Source: Flagellimonas meridianipacifica
GTDB taxonomy: Bacteria > Bacteroidota > Bacteroidia > Flavobacteriales > Flavobacteriaceae
Length of the DNA: 64,000 bases
Assembly: GCF_003001695.1 (NCBI RefSeq)
Contig: NZ_PVYX01000002.1
Span: 1,116,001 to 1,180,000, forward strand
Direction of reading: 5' to 3'
Below the pieces are notes generated by a model. The model had not been told where the DNA came from, did no database searches, and saw nothing but the letters and a program-made list of their open reading frames with translations. A program made the position numbers and the translations under genes. Each line of letters begins with the position of its first letter. The stretch's first letter is position 1. This document shows positions 52,211-60,616 of the stretch, piece by piece.

Positions 52211-54316
52211 TTAGCTTATATAGTTCCAAATGGTCTTATCCTGAGATAGATTTTGGTAGGCTTGCAAAATACTTCGGTTTTCCTCTTTTTGAAGAGCTGG
52301 GTCTTTTTTAAGTAAATTCATTGCATAGAAACGGGCCGTTTGTAGAATTTGATTGTCTTTTACAATATCTGCAATCTTAAGATTCAGCATTCCGCTCTGT
52401 TGGGTTCCCATAAGGTCACCTGGTCCTCTTAATTTTAAATCCACTTCCGCTATTTCAAACCCATCATTCGTACGTACCATGGTCTCAAGGCGGGTCTTGG
52501 AATCCTCTGAAAGCTTATGACCGGTCATTAGAATACAAAAGCTCTGTTCAGCACCGCGTCCCACACGTCCTCTGAGTTGATGCAATTGAGATAAGCCGAA
52601 ACGCTCGGCACTTTCTATTATCATTACAGAGGCATTGGGAACATTCACGCCAACTTCAATTACCGTTGTGGCCACCATAATCTGGGTTTCGCCTTTTACA
52701 AAACGTTCCATCTCATATTCCTTGTCTGCCGGTTTCATTTTTCCATGCACAATAGAAATCTGATACCCTGGTAAAGGGAAATCCCTGGCAATACTTTCAT
52801 AGCCATCCATGAGGTCCTTATAATCCAGAGCTTCAGATTCTGCAATAAGGGGATAAACAACGTATACTTGCCTACCTTTTTTGATTTCATCTTTTATAAA
52901 CTGGAAAACCTTTAAACGATTGGAATCGAAACGATGTACTGTTTTTATAGGTCTACGTCCAGGGGGTAATTCATCTATTACGGAAATGTCCAAGTCTCCG
53001 TATAGGCTCATGGCCAGCGTTCTTGGAATGGGTGTTGCGGTCATGACCAAAATGTGGGGAGGAATCTCATTTTTATGCCAAAGTTTGGAACGTTGTGCCA
53101 CACCAAAGCGATGTTGCTCATCAATTATAGCCAATCCCAAGTTTTTAAACTGAACGGTATCTTCCAAAATGGCATGGGTTCCTACCAAAATATGAAGTTC
53201 TCCACTTTGTAATCCTTCATGGATTGTTTTGCGGGCGGATTTTTTGGTGGAACCAGTGAGCAAATCAATTTTCACATCCATTTGACCCAATAAATCCTTC
53301 AAACCATTAAAGTGTTGCTGCGCCAGGATTTCGGTAGGAGCCATCAAACAGGCCTGAAATTCATTGTCCATGGCAAGAAGCATACAAAGAAGGGCCACAA
53401 TGGTCTTACCGGAGCCTACATCACCTTGTAATAAACGATTCATTTGAGCATTGCTCCCCAAATCGTTACGGATTTGCTTTATTACCCTTTTTTGGGCGTT
53501 GGTCAACTCAAATGGTAAATGTTCTTTGAAAAACGTATTGAAGTAGGAACCAACTTCGCTAAAGGGCATCCCTTTTATTTTCTGTTTTCTTAAGAGTTTT
53601 TTGGAAATGAGCTGTAATTGTACAAAGAAAAGTTCCTCAAACTTTAGACGAAACTGGGCTTTGGCCAAGAGATCTTGATTTTTGGGAAAATGAATGTTCA
53701 ACAATGCCTCACTTTTGGAAATTAGTTTCAGTTCGTCCAAAATTTGTGTGGATAAAGATTCATTGAATTGTCCCTTACATTCCAAAAACAGCTGTTGTAC
53801 CATTTGGCTCATCACCCGATTGGTAATTCCTTTGGCACTCAGTTTTTCAGTTGAAGGATAAATGGGCTGCATGGCAATTTTTAATCCCTTCTGATGCGCA
53901 GTCAGAAGCTCCATCTCTGGATGCGCCATTGAAAACGTGCTACCATATCTAGAAATGCGTCCAAAGACAACGTAAGGTTCATTCAACTTGAGATTCTCGC
54001 GTATCCATTTATGGCCACGAAACCAAACCAGTTCCATCTGTCCGGTGTCGTCTACGAAAGTGGCCACCAATCGTTTCCCTCTTTTCTGCTCAACCGTTTT
54101 TATATGAACGATTTTACCAACTATTTGCAAATCAGCTCCGCTGGGCTGCAGTTGGTTAATTTTATAGTATTGTGTTTTGTCCAGATATCGATTTGGAAAA
54201 AGCTGAAGTAAATCTCTGTAGGTAAAAATGCCCAACTCCTTATTAAGCGTTTCTGCCCGATTGGGCCCTACGCTTTTGAGATAGGTAATTGGAGTTTGTA
54301 GAAAATTGGCATTCAT
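52211..54316 (-). CDS. recG: ATP-dependent DNA helicase RecG
   Basis: A 701-residue helicase that regresses stalled forks and resolves branched DNA. The N-terminal wedge/OB domain covers roughly residues 1-200. The motor has Walker A GDVGSGKT, the TATPIPRTLAMSLYGDLDISVIDELPPGRRPI segment (key TATPIPRTLAMSLYG), DEQHRFGVAQR (DExH box), and the motif QLRGRVGRGAEQSFC. The last part has LKLRGPGDLMGTQQSG, which is diagnostic of RecG. ATG 54316 is taken, one codon after a TTG. It is divergent from the M1 peptidase gene by 46 bp. Confidence 0.97.
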   Translation of the reverse strand: MNANFLQTPITYLKSVGPNRAETLNKELGIFTYRDLLQLFPNRYLDKTQYYKINQLQPSGADLQIVGKIVHIKTVEQKRGKRLVATFVDDTGQMELVWFRGHKWIRENLKLNEPYVVFGRISRYGSTFSMAHPEMELLTAHQKGLKIAMQPIYPSTEKLSAKGITNRVMSQMVQQLFLECKGQFNESLSTQILDELKLISKSEALLNIHFPKNQDLLAKAQFRLKFEELFFVQLQLISKKLLRKQKIKGMPFSEVGSYFNTFFKEHLPFELTNAQKRVIKQIRNDLGSNAQMNRLLQGDVGSGKTIVALLCMLLAMDNEFQACLMAPTEILAQQHFNGLKDLLGQMDVKIDLLTGSTKKSARKTIHEGLQSGELHILVGTHAILEDTVQFKNLGLAIIDEQHRFGVAQRSKLWHKNEIPPHILVMTATPIPRTLAMSLYGDLDISVIDELPPGRRPIKTVHRFDSNRLKVFQFIKDEIKKGRQVYVVYPLIAESEALDYKDLMDGYESIARDFPLPGYQISIVHGKMKPADKEYEMERFVKGETQIMVATTVIEVGVNVPNASVMIIESAERFGLSQLHQLRGRVGRGAEQSFCILMTGHKLSEDSKTRLETMVRTNDGFEIAEVDLKLRGPGDLMGTQQSGMLNLKIADIVKDNQILQTARFYAMNLLKKDPALQKEENRSILQAYQNLSQDKTIWNYIS

Positions 54317-54362
54317 CAAACTAAAATATGTAATTTGGAAAGACTTTTGCTATACTCAAATC

Positions 54363-56480
54363 ATGAAGCCATTCCCCATATTTATTTTTCTTCTCTTTTA
54401 CCAAATAAGTTCTGCGCAGATACAGGACAAGGTAGATTTTAAGCAATGTGTAGCAGAGATTTATGTGGAACCAAATGAGAAAAAAATATCTGGGAGCTAC
54501 CACATCCAATTTCTCGCTGTAAAAGACGTTGATTCAATTTTCCTTGATGCTCATAATATGTCTTTTGATGAACTCAAAATCACCAAAGACAAGGTGTATG
54601 AAAGTACTGAGGTGAAAATCAAGACAATTGTACAAAACAATAAACTGATTGTAAAAGGAAGGTTCAAAAAAGATGAGTTCTATACGCTAGAATTTGAATA
54701 TAAAACCAACCCAAGGCAAACTGTCTATTTTTTGGGTTGGGATGATAATGATCCATCCAATGATCAGATTTGGACCCAAGGCCAGGGAAAATATACCAGT
54801 CATTGGCTGCCGAGCCTTGATGACATGAACGATAAAATTGAGTTTGATTTGAATTTTGTTTTAAAGGAAGACCTTGAAGTCATTTCCAATGGTCGTTTGT
54901 TGAAAAAAGATACTTTGCCAGATTCTAAAGCCTACGTATGGAAATTTGATATGCAAAAGCCTATGAGCAGTTATTTGGTCGCCTTTGCCATTGGTAATTT
55001 TGACAAAGAAATTCTTCAATCGACTTCAGGAGTCCCTATTGAACTGTACCATGAACCCAGAGACAGTTCAAAAGTTGAGCCTACCTATCGATATACAAAG
55101 CAGATTTTTGATTTTTTGGAAAATGAAATCGGAGTTCCTTATCCTTGGCAGAATTACAAACAGATACCTGTGCACGATTTTTTGTATGCGGGGATGGAAA
55201 ATACGGGCGCGACCATTTTTTCAAACACCTTTGTGGTGGATTCCACAGCCTTTATCGACAAAAACTATGTCAATGTAAATGCCCACGAATTGGCCCACCA
55301 GTGGTTTGGAAATATGGTGACCGAACAGAGTGGTGAACATCATTGGCTTCATGAAGGCTTCGCGACGTATTACGCGTATCTAACAGAAAAAGAATTGTTC
55401 GGGGAAGACTACTTCTACTGGAAATTATACGAAACGGCAACTTCGTTAAACAACTTTTCAAAGGACGGAAATGGTGAGGCATTGACCAATCCTAATGCAG
55501 GAAGCCTCACATTTTATGAAAAAGGCGCTTGGGCTCTGGTCATGTTAAGAGAGCGTGTGGGAGATGAGGCCTTTAAAGAAGGTATCCGAAACTATTTACA
55601 AAAATTTGCGTATCAAAATGTGACCATTTCCGATTTCATGTGGGAGATGCGAAAGGCTTCAGGTATGAAATTGATGGATTTTGAGCAGATATGGCTTCAG
55701 GATTCTGAATTTCATATGGATTTGGTTGAGAACTATCTTTTGACAAAAAGCAAATCTCTTGAAGCCTATTTTATCATTAAGCAAACCAAAGAGAATTCCG
55801 CAGATAACCTGGTAAATGCTATGCTCAATAAATATTGGGATATTAATAAATCCTCTCATTTTAAAAGACAGGTCGTTATTGACTTCGTAAAAGATATTTC
55901 CGAAGAAAAATGGGTTAAGATGGTTGAGAAGGAAGAAATAAAGGTCCGCCAAGCATTAGCATTAAGTGTTCCAAAGATTTCGGCGACCCTAAAACCAGTT
56001 TTTGAATCGATGCTGAATGACGAAAGCTATGTGACCCAAGAAGCGGCCTTGTTCAAACTTTGGAGTGATTTTCCGGAAGATCGTTCCAATTATTTAGAAA
56101 AAACCTCGGGAACTATTGGTCTGCCCAATAAAAATGTAAAGCTATTATGGCTTGCCCTGGCCTTGGCTACTCCAGCATATAAAAATGAACAAAAACGCGC
56201 ATTCTATGATGAGTTGAGCGGGTATACCCACCCCAAATACCACTTTGAGGTACGCTTATTGGCATTCCAATATCTAAACAATCTTGATGCCTTCTCTGAT
56301 GAAGCACTAAAGAATTTGATAAATGCCTGTAACCATCATGTTTGGTACTTTAAAAAGTCGTGTCGCACATTTTTGAAGGGTTTTTTGAAAGGTGAAGGAA
56401 ATAGAGACCGACTTAAAACCATATACGTTTCACTGAATCAACAGGAGAAGGAGTATTTGGATAAAACTTTAGGTAAATGA
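54363..56480 (+). CDS. M1-family aminopeptidase, secreted
   Basis: A 705-residue zinc metallopeptidase. The signal peptide is PIFIFLLFYQISSAQ. The catalytic HEXXH zinc site is HELAHQWFG with the third ligand Glu 18 residues later (HEGFATYYAYL), and the exopeptidase GXMEN motif is YAGMENTGATIFS. N-terminal beta-saddle strands and a C-terminal helical region complete the four-domain M1 layout. It removes N-terminal residues of peptides, probably in the periplasm. ATG 54363 is chosen because it opens the signal peptide. The stop overlaps the patatin gene by 4 bp. Confidence 0.93.
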   Translation: MKPFPIFIFLLFYQISSAQIQDKVDFKQCVAEIYVEPNEKKISGSYHIQFLAVKDVDSIFLDAHNMSFDELKITKDKVYESTEVKIKTIVQNNKLIVKGRFKKDEFYTLEFEYKTNPRQTVYFLGWDDNDPSNDQIWTQGQGKYTSHWLPSLDDMNDKIEFDLNFVLKEDLEVISNGRLLKKDTLPDSKAYVWKFDMQKPMSSYLVAFAIGNFDKEILQSTSGVPIELYHEPRDSSKVEPTYRYTKQIFDFLENEIGVPYPWQNYKQIPVHDFLYAGMENTGATIFSNTFVVDSTAFIDKNYVNVNAHELAHQWFGNMVTEQSGEHHWLHEGFATYYAYLTEKELFGEDYFYWKLYETATSLNNFSKDGNGEALTNPNAGSLTFYEKGAWALVMLRERVGDEAFKEGIRNYLQKFAYQNVTISDFMWEMRKASGMKLMDFEQIWLQDSEFHMDLVENYLLTKSKSLEAYFIIKQTKENSADNLVNAMLNKYWDINKSSHFKRQVVIDFVKDISEEKWVKMVEKEEIKVRQALALSVPKISATLKPVFESMLNDESYVTQEAALFKLWSDFPEDRSNYLEKTSGTIGLPNKNVKLLWLALALATPAYKNEQKRAFYDELSGYTHPKYHFEVRLLAFQYLNNLDAFSDEALKNLINACNHHVWYFKKSCRTFLKGFLKGEGNRDRLKTIYVSLNQQEKEYLDKTLGK

Positions 56481-57391
56481 GAGCATTGGTTATATCGGGG
56501 GGAGGAAGCAAGGGCGCCTTTGCGGGAGGTGTAGCTCAGTTTCTTATCCAAGAGGCCAAGCACGAGTACGACCTATTTGTGGGCACTTCAACAGGTAGCC
56601 TTTTAATAACCCATTTGGCCCTAAACAAGTTGGATAAGATTAAGGATATCTACTCATCGGTGAACCAACATAGCATATTCAATAATTGTCCTTTTATCAT
56701 TAAAAAGAAACATGGGGTTGAACGCATTGCAATCAATCATTGGAACGTGTTCAAAAACTTCATAAAGGGTAAAAAGACCTTTGGCGAAAGCGAAAACCTG
56801 AGAGAACTGATTCGCGAATCCATTACCGAAAAGGAGTTTACCGCATTAAAGAACAGCAACACCGATGTAATCGTTACTGTATCCAATCTTTCCCTAAACC
56901 AAGTGGAATACAAATCTATAAATGAATGTACTTATGAGGAATTTTGTGATTGGATATGGATTTCTTCCAATTATGTTCCTTTTATGAGTTTGGTAAAACG
57001 TAATGGCTGTGAATATGCCGATGGCGGACTGGGAAGCTTAGTGCCCATTGAAGAGGCTTTGAAAAGAGGAGCCACAGAATTGGACGTTGTGGTTCTTCGT
57101 ACAGAGGTCAATTATTTAAATAGAATGCCTGTTCGCAGCCCGTTTGAATTGATAACTACCAGTTTCGAGTTTATGCTGGACAGAATTGAGAATCAAAACG
57201 TACGTGTTGGAAAACTTGTCGCCAATCAAAAGGATGCCATCATCAATTTTTACTACACGCCCACCGTCTTGACCACAAATTCTCTCATTTTCAACAAGGA
57301 ACGAATGACTTTATGGTGGAAACGTGGCTATCTCTACGCAAAAAACAAAAACGAAGAGACTAGCCCTATAGACCCTGAGCATTCGGAATAA
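56477..57391 (+). CDS. Patatin-like phospholipase
   Basis: A 304-residue lipid acyl hydrolase. The oxyanion glycine loop is ISGGGSKGAFAGG, the nucleophile Ser38 is in GTSTG, and the dyad Asp182 is in YADGGLGSLVP. The protein has no signal peptide, so it is cytoplasmic or membrane associated. It cleaves phospholipid or lysophospholipid acyl chains, with the exact lipid unknown. It is co-translated with the M1 peptidase (4-bp ATGA overlap), which is only positional evidence of a link. It converges with the dioxygenase gene 46 bp later. Confidence 0.92.
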   Translation: MRALVISGGGSKGAFAGGVAQFLIQEAKHEYDLFVGTSTGSLLITHLALNKLDKIKDIYSSVNQHSIFNNCPFIIKKKHGVERIAINHWNVFKNFIKGKKTFGESENLRELIRESITEKEFTALKNSNTDVIVTVSNLSLNQVEYKSINECTYEEFCDWIWISSNYVPFMSLVKRNGCEYADGGLGSLVPIEEALKRGATELDVVVLRTEVNYLNRMPVRSPFELITTSFEFMLDRIENQNVRVGKLVANQKDAIINFYYTPTVLTTNSLIFNKERMTLWWKRGYLYAKNKNEETSPIDPEHSE

Positions 57392-57437
57392 TGGCCAATT
57401 TCCCCTACTATGGATTTAGGCATGTTATGGAATTCAA

Positions 57438-58235
57438 CTAGAATAGGGTTGGGTTGAGTGGTGTATTGATTTCTTTACCTATTTCCGCACCAGGGCACCA
57501 GGTTTTCCAATCATTAAGCTGTCCATCGTTTTCTGGTTTTTTTAATTTCATCTTTTTATCCATATAGATAATGGTCATTACTTTTCGCATGTTCTGGGTA
57601 GTGTTAGCTCCGGCTCTATGGAAAATCCACCCAGAATGAAAGCTTATTTCCCCAACATCAAAAGGTTCAATAACATGGTTAAAGTCCGTGATCCTAAGTT
57701 TTTCCTGTATTCTAGATTCACTTTCATCACTTATGGATAATTCCCTTCCCTCCAAAATAGCATGGCTACCCGCGCTAAATTCTAGTGGGCCCATTTCAAG
57801 ACTTGTCTGTTGAAGTGGAATCCATGCTGTAATGGCTTTATCAGTTTCCAAGGGCCAATAATATTGATCAGCATGCCACGGGGTAATACCTCCTCCTGCT
57901 TCTTTAAAAAGCGCCTGGTCATGGTAAAGTCTAACCCCTTCTACCTGCATTAACTGAGTTGCAATTCCCGCCAGTCGTTTGCTAAAAACCAAATTCTTGA
58001 TATCAGAATCATGTTCCCATAGGTTAAATAACTGTAAAAAGGCTTTTCCATACGTGTTTCGTTTCTCAAGAGGGGTTTCTTCTTGATTGCGTTCATCTAC
58101 CTTTTTAGAAATGACATCATTATAAAAGGCTATAACCTCAGCATCCAGTACATTTTTTAGCTTGATGAATTTATTTTTAGCATAAAAGCTTATTTGGTCC
58201 TCATTAAGAGGGAAGGCTTGTTGTAACAATTCCAT
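57438..58235 (-). CDS. Phytanoyl-CoA dioxygenase-family oxygenase
   Basis: A 265-residue Fe(II)/2-oxoglutarate oxygenase. The metal triad is His121-x-Asp123 (PWHADQYYW) and His206 (GWIFHRAG), with Arg207 or a nearby Arg as 2-oxoglutarate contact. The double-stranded beta-helix strands are clear around these (AITAWIPLQQTSLEMGPLEF). Family members hydroxylate fatty acyl chains, ectoine or small natural products, and nothing here narrows the substrate. It is divergent from an AraC regulator over 129 bp, which probably controls it. ATG 58235 opens the protein. Reading toward the patatin gene, it ends 46 bp away. Confidence 0.9.
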   Translation of the reverse strand: MELLQQAFPLNEDQISFYAKNKFIKLKNVLDAEVIAFYNDVISKKVDERNQEETPLEKRNTYGKAFLQLFNLWEHDSDIKNLVFSKRLAGIATQLMQVEGVRLYHDQALFKEAGGGITPWHADQYYWPLETDKAITAWIPLQQTSLEMGPLEFSAGSHAILEGRELSISDESESRIQEKLRITDFNHVIEPFDVGEISFHSGWIFHRAGANTTQNMRKVMTIIYMDKKMKLKKPENDGQLNDWKTWCPGAEIGKEINTPLNPTLF

Positions 58236-58278
58236 TTTTTTGAAAATATAGCTGTAAAATTAGAGGGTAAAACAATGT

Positions 58279-58313
58279 ATAGGTTATGCTATTCTAACCA
58301 TTTATTGACCTAT
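58279..58313. promoter_or_regulatory. Nested inverted repeats between the dioxygenase and AraC genes
   Basis: GGTTA-N8-TAACC at 58282-58299 lies inside ATAGGT-N23-ACCTAT (58279-58313). The 129-bp region also has TATATTTG (58352-58359), an exact -7 match 5 bp before the AraC ATG, and TATATTTT on the opposite strand for the dioxygenase. The dyads are plausible AraC binding sites. Confidence 0.4.
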
Positions 58314-58364
58314 CTAAACATTAAATTCATATTAAGAGGATGAATTAGGTTTATATTTGCTATA

Positions 58365-59189
58365 ATGAAAGTTCAATTGGAGAAAATCCTTTTTCAAGGG
58401 TCAATTAATTTTTTTGTGAGGGAATCTTCCCAGTTTCAACCCTATTGGCATTACCATCCCGAAATAGAAATTACTTTAATTACCAAAGGCAAAGGATTTA
58501 GATTCGTAGGTGATTCTATTCACCCTTACGCAGAAAATGATTTAGTAATAATAGGTGAAAACACACCACATCAATGGGTAAGCAGTACTACTGATGAAAC
58601 GAACCTCCAAAGGGCTTACGTGATTCAATTTAAAAAAGAACTGTTTCAGTCGTTTAGAGAATGTTATCCCTTGGAAACTCTTTTAGAGGAATCCCAAAGA
58701 GGAATTCAGTTTCTTGGTTCTAAAAGCACTATAATTCCGGTGATTTTGTCCTTTCAAAATGCCAACGGGATACAAAGGGTCTCTTTGCTGTTCGAATTGT
58801 TAAACGAACTTTTGGAGTACAAAGAAAAGTTGGTACTATCCTCCACAAAGTATAAATATCCATTGAACGTTAGGGATGAACGTTTTGTAAAAATCAACAA
58901 TTATATATTAAACCATTTGGACCAAAAACTAACTGTAGAACATGTGGCGGAAAAATGCAATATGGTTCCTCAATCCTTTTGTAGATGGTTTAGGAAGTGT
59001 TCGGGACACTCATTTATTAGTTTTGTGAATATTATGAGGGTAGAGATGGCATGTCAATCTTTGATTAATTCCAATTTGTCCATAAAACATATTGCATTGA
59101 ATTCCGGCTTTGAAAATGTGAGTCATTTCAATAGGACCTTTAAGTCCTTAAAGCGAAGGACTCCAACAGAATTTAGAAAATCGAGATAA
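58365..59189 (+). CDS. AraC-family transcriptional regulator
   Basis: A 274-residue regulator with an N-terminal cupin ligand domain (YHPEIEITLITKGKGFRFVG) and a C-terminal double HTH: KINNYILNHLDQKLTVEHVAEKCNMVPQSFCRWFRKCSGHSF, where TVEHVAEKCNMVPQSFCRWF is the first HTH, and IALNSGFENVSHFNRTFKS the second. It is divergent from the dioxygenase gene, so local control is likely; the inducer is unknown. A -7 element ends 5 bp before the ATG, which would give an almost leaderless mRNA if used. The next gene on the other strand ends 9 bp after its stop. Confidence 0.95.
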   Translation: MKVQLEKILFQGSINFFVRESSQFQPYWHYHPEIEITLITKGKGFRFVGDSIHPYAENDLVIIGENTPHQWVSSTTDETNLQRAYVIQFKKELFQSFRECYPLETLLEESQRGIQFLGSKSTIIPVILSFQNANGIQRVSLLFELLNELLEYKEKLVLSSTKYKYPLNVRDERFVKINNYILNHLDQKLTVEHVAEKCNMVPQSFCRWFRKCSGHSFISFVNIMRVEMACQSLINSNLSIKHIALNSGFENVSHFNRTFKSLKRRTPTEFRKSR

Positions 59190-59198
59190 TGAAGTTGT

Positions 59199-59717
59199 TT
59201 ACCAAAGCTCACTTACTTCCTTTTTTATAAAAGAAAGAGCGGTAGAGGAGGGGGACTGTTTTTCCATAGTCTGATTAAGAATATCTTCCCGAAGTTTATC
59301 AGGAGATTCTGTCTGACTCATTCCAGCAGAACGGATGGCTTGAATGGTTGCATTTTTTGCCGCCTTTATGATATTCCAACATTCATCCGACATATAAATT
59401 TGTTGAGAAAGGTTGTGATCAAATTCGGTTTCAATTTGCCGAATCAACAAATTCTCATAATCACTTTTGCTTTTCCCTACCGGTGCTACTCGAACCACAA
59501 GGCTGTTCAGTGAAATTCGTTCCAAAAAAAGAACCATTCGCTCGTAGGCCTGCAAACGGATAGGCAAGGCATCTTTTTGAGCATCTTTTTGAAGTAAATA
59601 CCTTCTTCTACCATCTTCATTTCTAGTATGCAATCTGAAAAAGTAAAAGGCAACCGCACCAGTTACAACAGCTGGCAATAAAAAGGCAAACAATTGGAAA
59701 ATTTCATCTCCGGTCAT
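59199..59717 (-). CDS. Small membrane-anchored protein of unknown function
   Basis: A 172-residue protein with one N-terminal transmembrane helix (about residues 8-27, LFAFLLPAVVTGAVAFYFF) and a long hydrophilic, mainly helical region (RYLLQKDAQKDALPIRLQAYERMVLFLERI). No enzyme motif is visible and no family is recognised by me. It starts at ATG 59717 and is separated by 102 bp from the coiled-coil protein on the same strand, so the two may be one unit. It converges with the AraC gene, 9 bp apart. Function unknown. Confidence 0.75.
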   Translation of the reverse strand: MTGDEIFQLFAFLLPAVVTGAVAFYFFRLHTRNEDGRRRYLLQKDAQKDALPIRLQAYERMVLFLERISLNSLVVRVAPVGKSKSDYENLLIRQIETEFDHNLSQQIYMSDECWNIIKAAKNATIQAIRSAGMSQTESPDKLREDILNQTMEKQSPSSTALSFIKKEVSELW

Positions 59718-59819
59718 GGGTAGTTGGTTTTTTTGATTTTCTAGAAAGTAGAACGAACTAAACTTGGAAAAAGTATGAATGAAGTCTCAAGTATCTTTCC
59801 GCCCAAGATTCATTAAAAC

Positions 59820-60596
59820 CTACTGGGCTACTTTCACACTTTCCTTGACCTTACCATAAAAATCCTCGTAATTCGGGCGCAGTTTTATCGCTATACCTTC
59901 TTTGAAGTTGCCATCTTTAACCAAAGTGGACAGTTTTTCTGTTGTAACACCCAAAGAATCCGTAAGTCTTTTGGTAACGGCAATTGCTTGATCATAGGTT
60001 GTAGCGAACTCTCCTGTAATGTTCAGTCCTACTACTTCCGTTTTTCGGTCTGGATTCGCTTTTATAATATCGGCAACCCTAGCGAGCCATTCATTGCCTT
60101 CATCCGTTAGTTCCATAGAACTATCCGAACCAAAAAGTGTGTTCAAACTTCCTGAAAGTATGATATCCCCCTCTGAAAAATTGGCATTTGCGTTTTCTCC
60201 CAAGGTTTTTTTCACCTGAGTTAAGGCAACAATGGCCGTAGAGTCATTGGAAGCAATCATTTCATTGATGCCGTTTAGTTGTTTTTCCTTTTGTTGGAGT
60301 GCAGCAAGCGTCTTGTTTACATTTTCACTGCTTTTTTTGGAAAGCTCTGAAAAGCTGGTCAGATTTTTCAAAAGAGTGGCATTGGCTTCACGTAGGCTCA
60401 CATTTTCGGTCTTCAAGGTTTCGGATTTTGCCTTACTGGAAGAAACTTCCCTCTTGACTGATGCTAGTTCTTGCTCCAGTTCTTGCTTTTCAGATTTCAA
60501 TTCTTCAATTTGGGCAAAAAGTTCACTCTTTTTTTGCCCTAGGGCAATTCCAGAAAACAAAGCGAATAATAGAATGATAGGTAGTTTTGTTCGCAT
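59820..60596 (-). CDS. Secreted coiled-coil protein with a degenerate OmpA-like domain
   Basis: A 258-residue exported protein. The signal peptide (PIILLFALFSGIALGQ) leads to a long coiled coil (about residues 23-100, EELKSEKQELEQELASVKRE) and a C-terminal domain that follows the OmpA/MotB strand-helix order (MELTDEGNEWLARVADIIKA, EVVGLNITGEF, AIAVTKRLTDSLG). The Asp and Arg that bind peptidoglycan in OmpA are not in place, so binding is doubtful. It could be a periplasmic structural or spanning protein. It reads from ATG 60596, 20 bp after the upstream gene's stop, so it may be co-transcribed with the GltB-like gene. Confidence 0.7.
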   Translation of the reverse strand: MRTKLPIILLFALFSGIALGQKKSELFAQIEELKSEKQELEQELASVKREVSSSKAKSETLKTENVSLREANATLLKNLTSFSELSKKSSENVNKTLAALQQKEKQLNGINEMIASNDSTAIVALTQVKKTLGENANANFSEGDIILSGSLNTLFGSDSSMELTDEGNEWLARVADIIKANPDRKTEVVGLNITGEFATTYDQAIAVTKRLTDSLGVTTEKLSTLVKDGNFKEGIAIKLRPNYEDFYGKVKESVKVAQ

Positions 60597-60616
60597 ACAA
60601 TTTAGATTTAGGTTTA

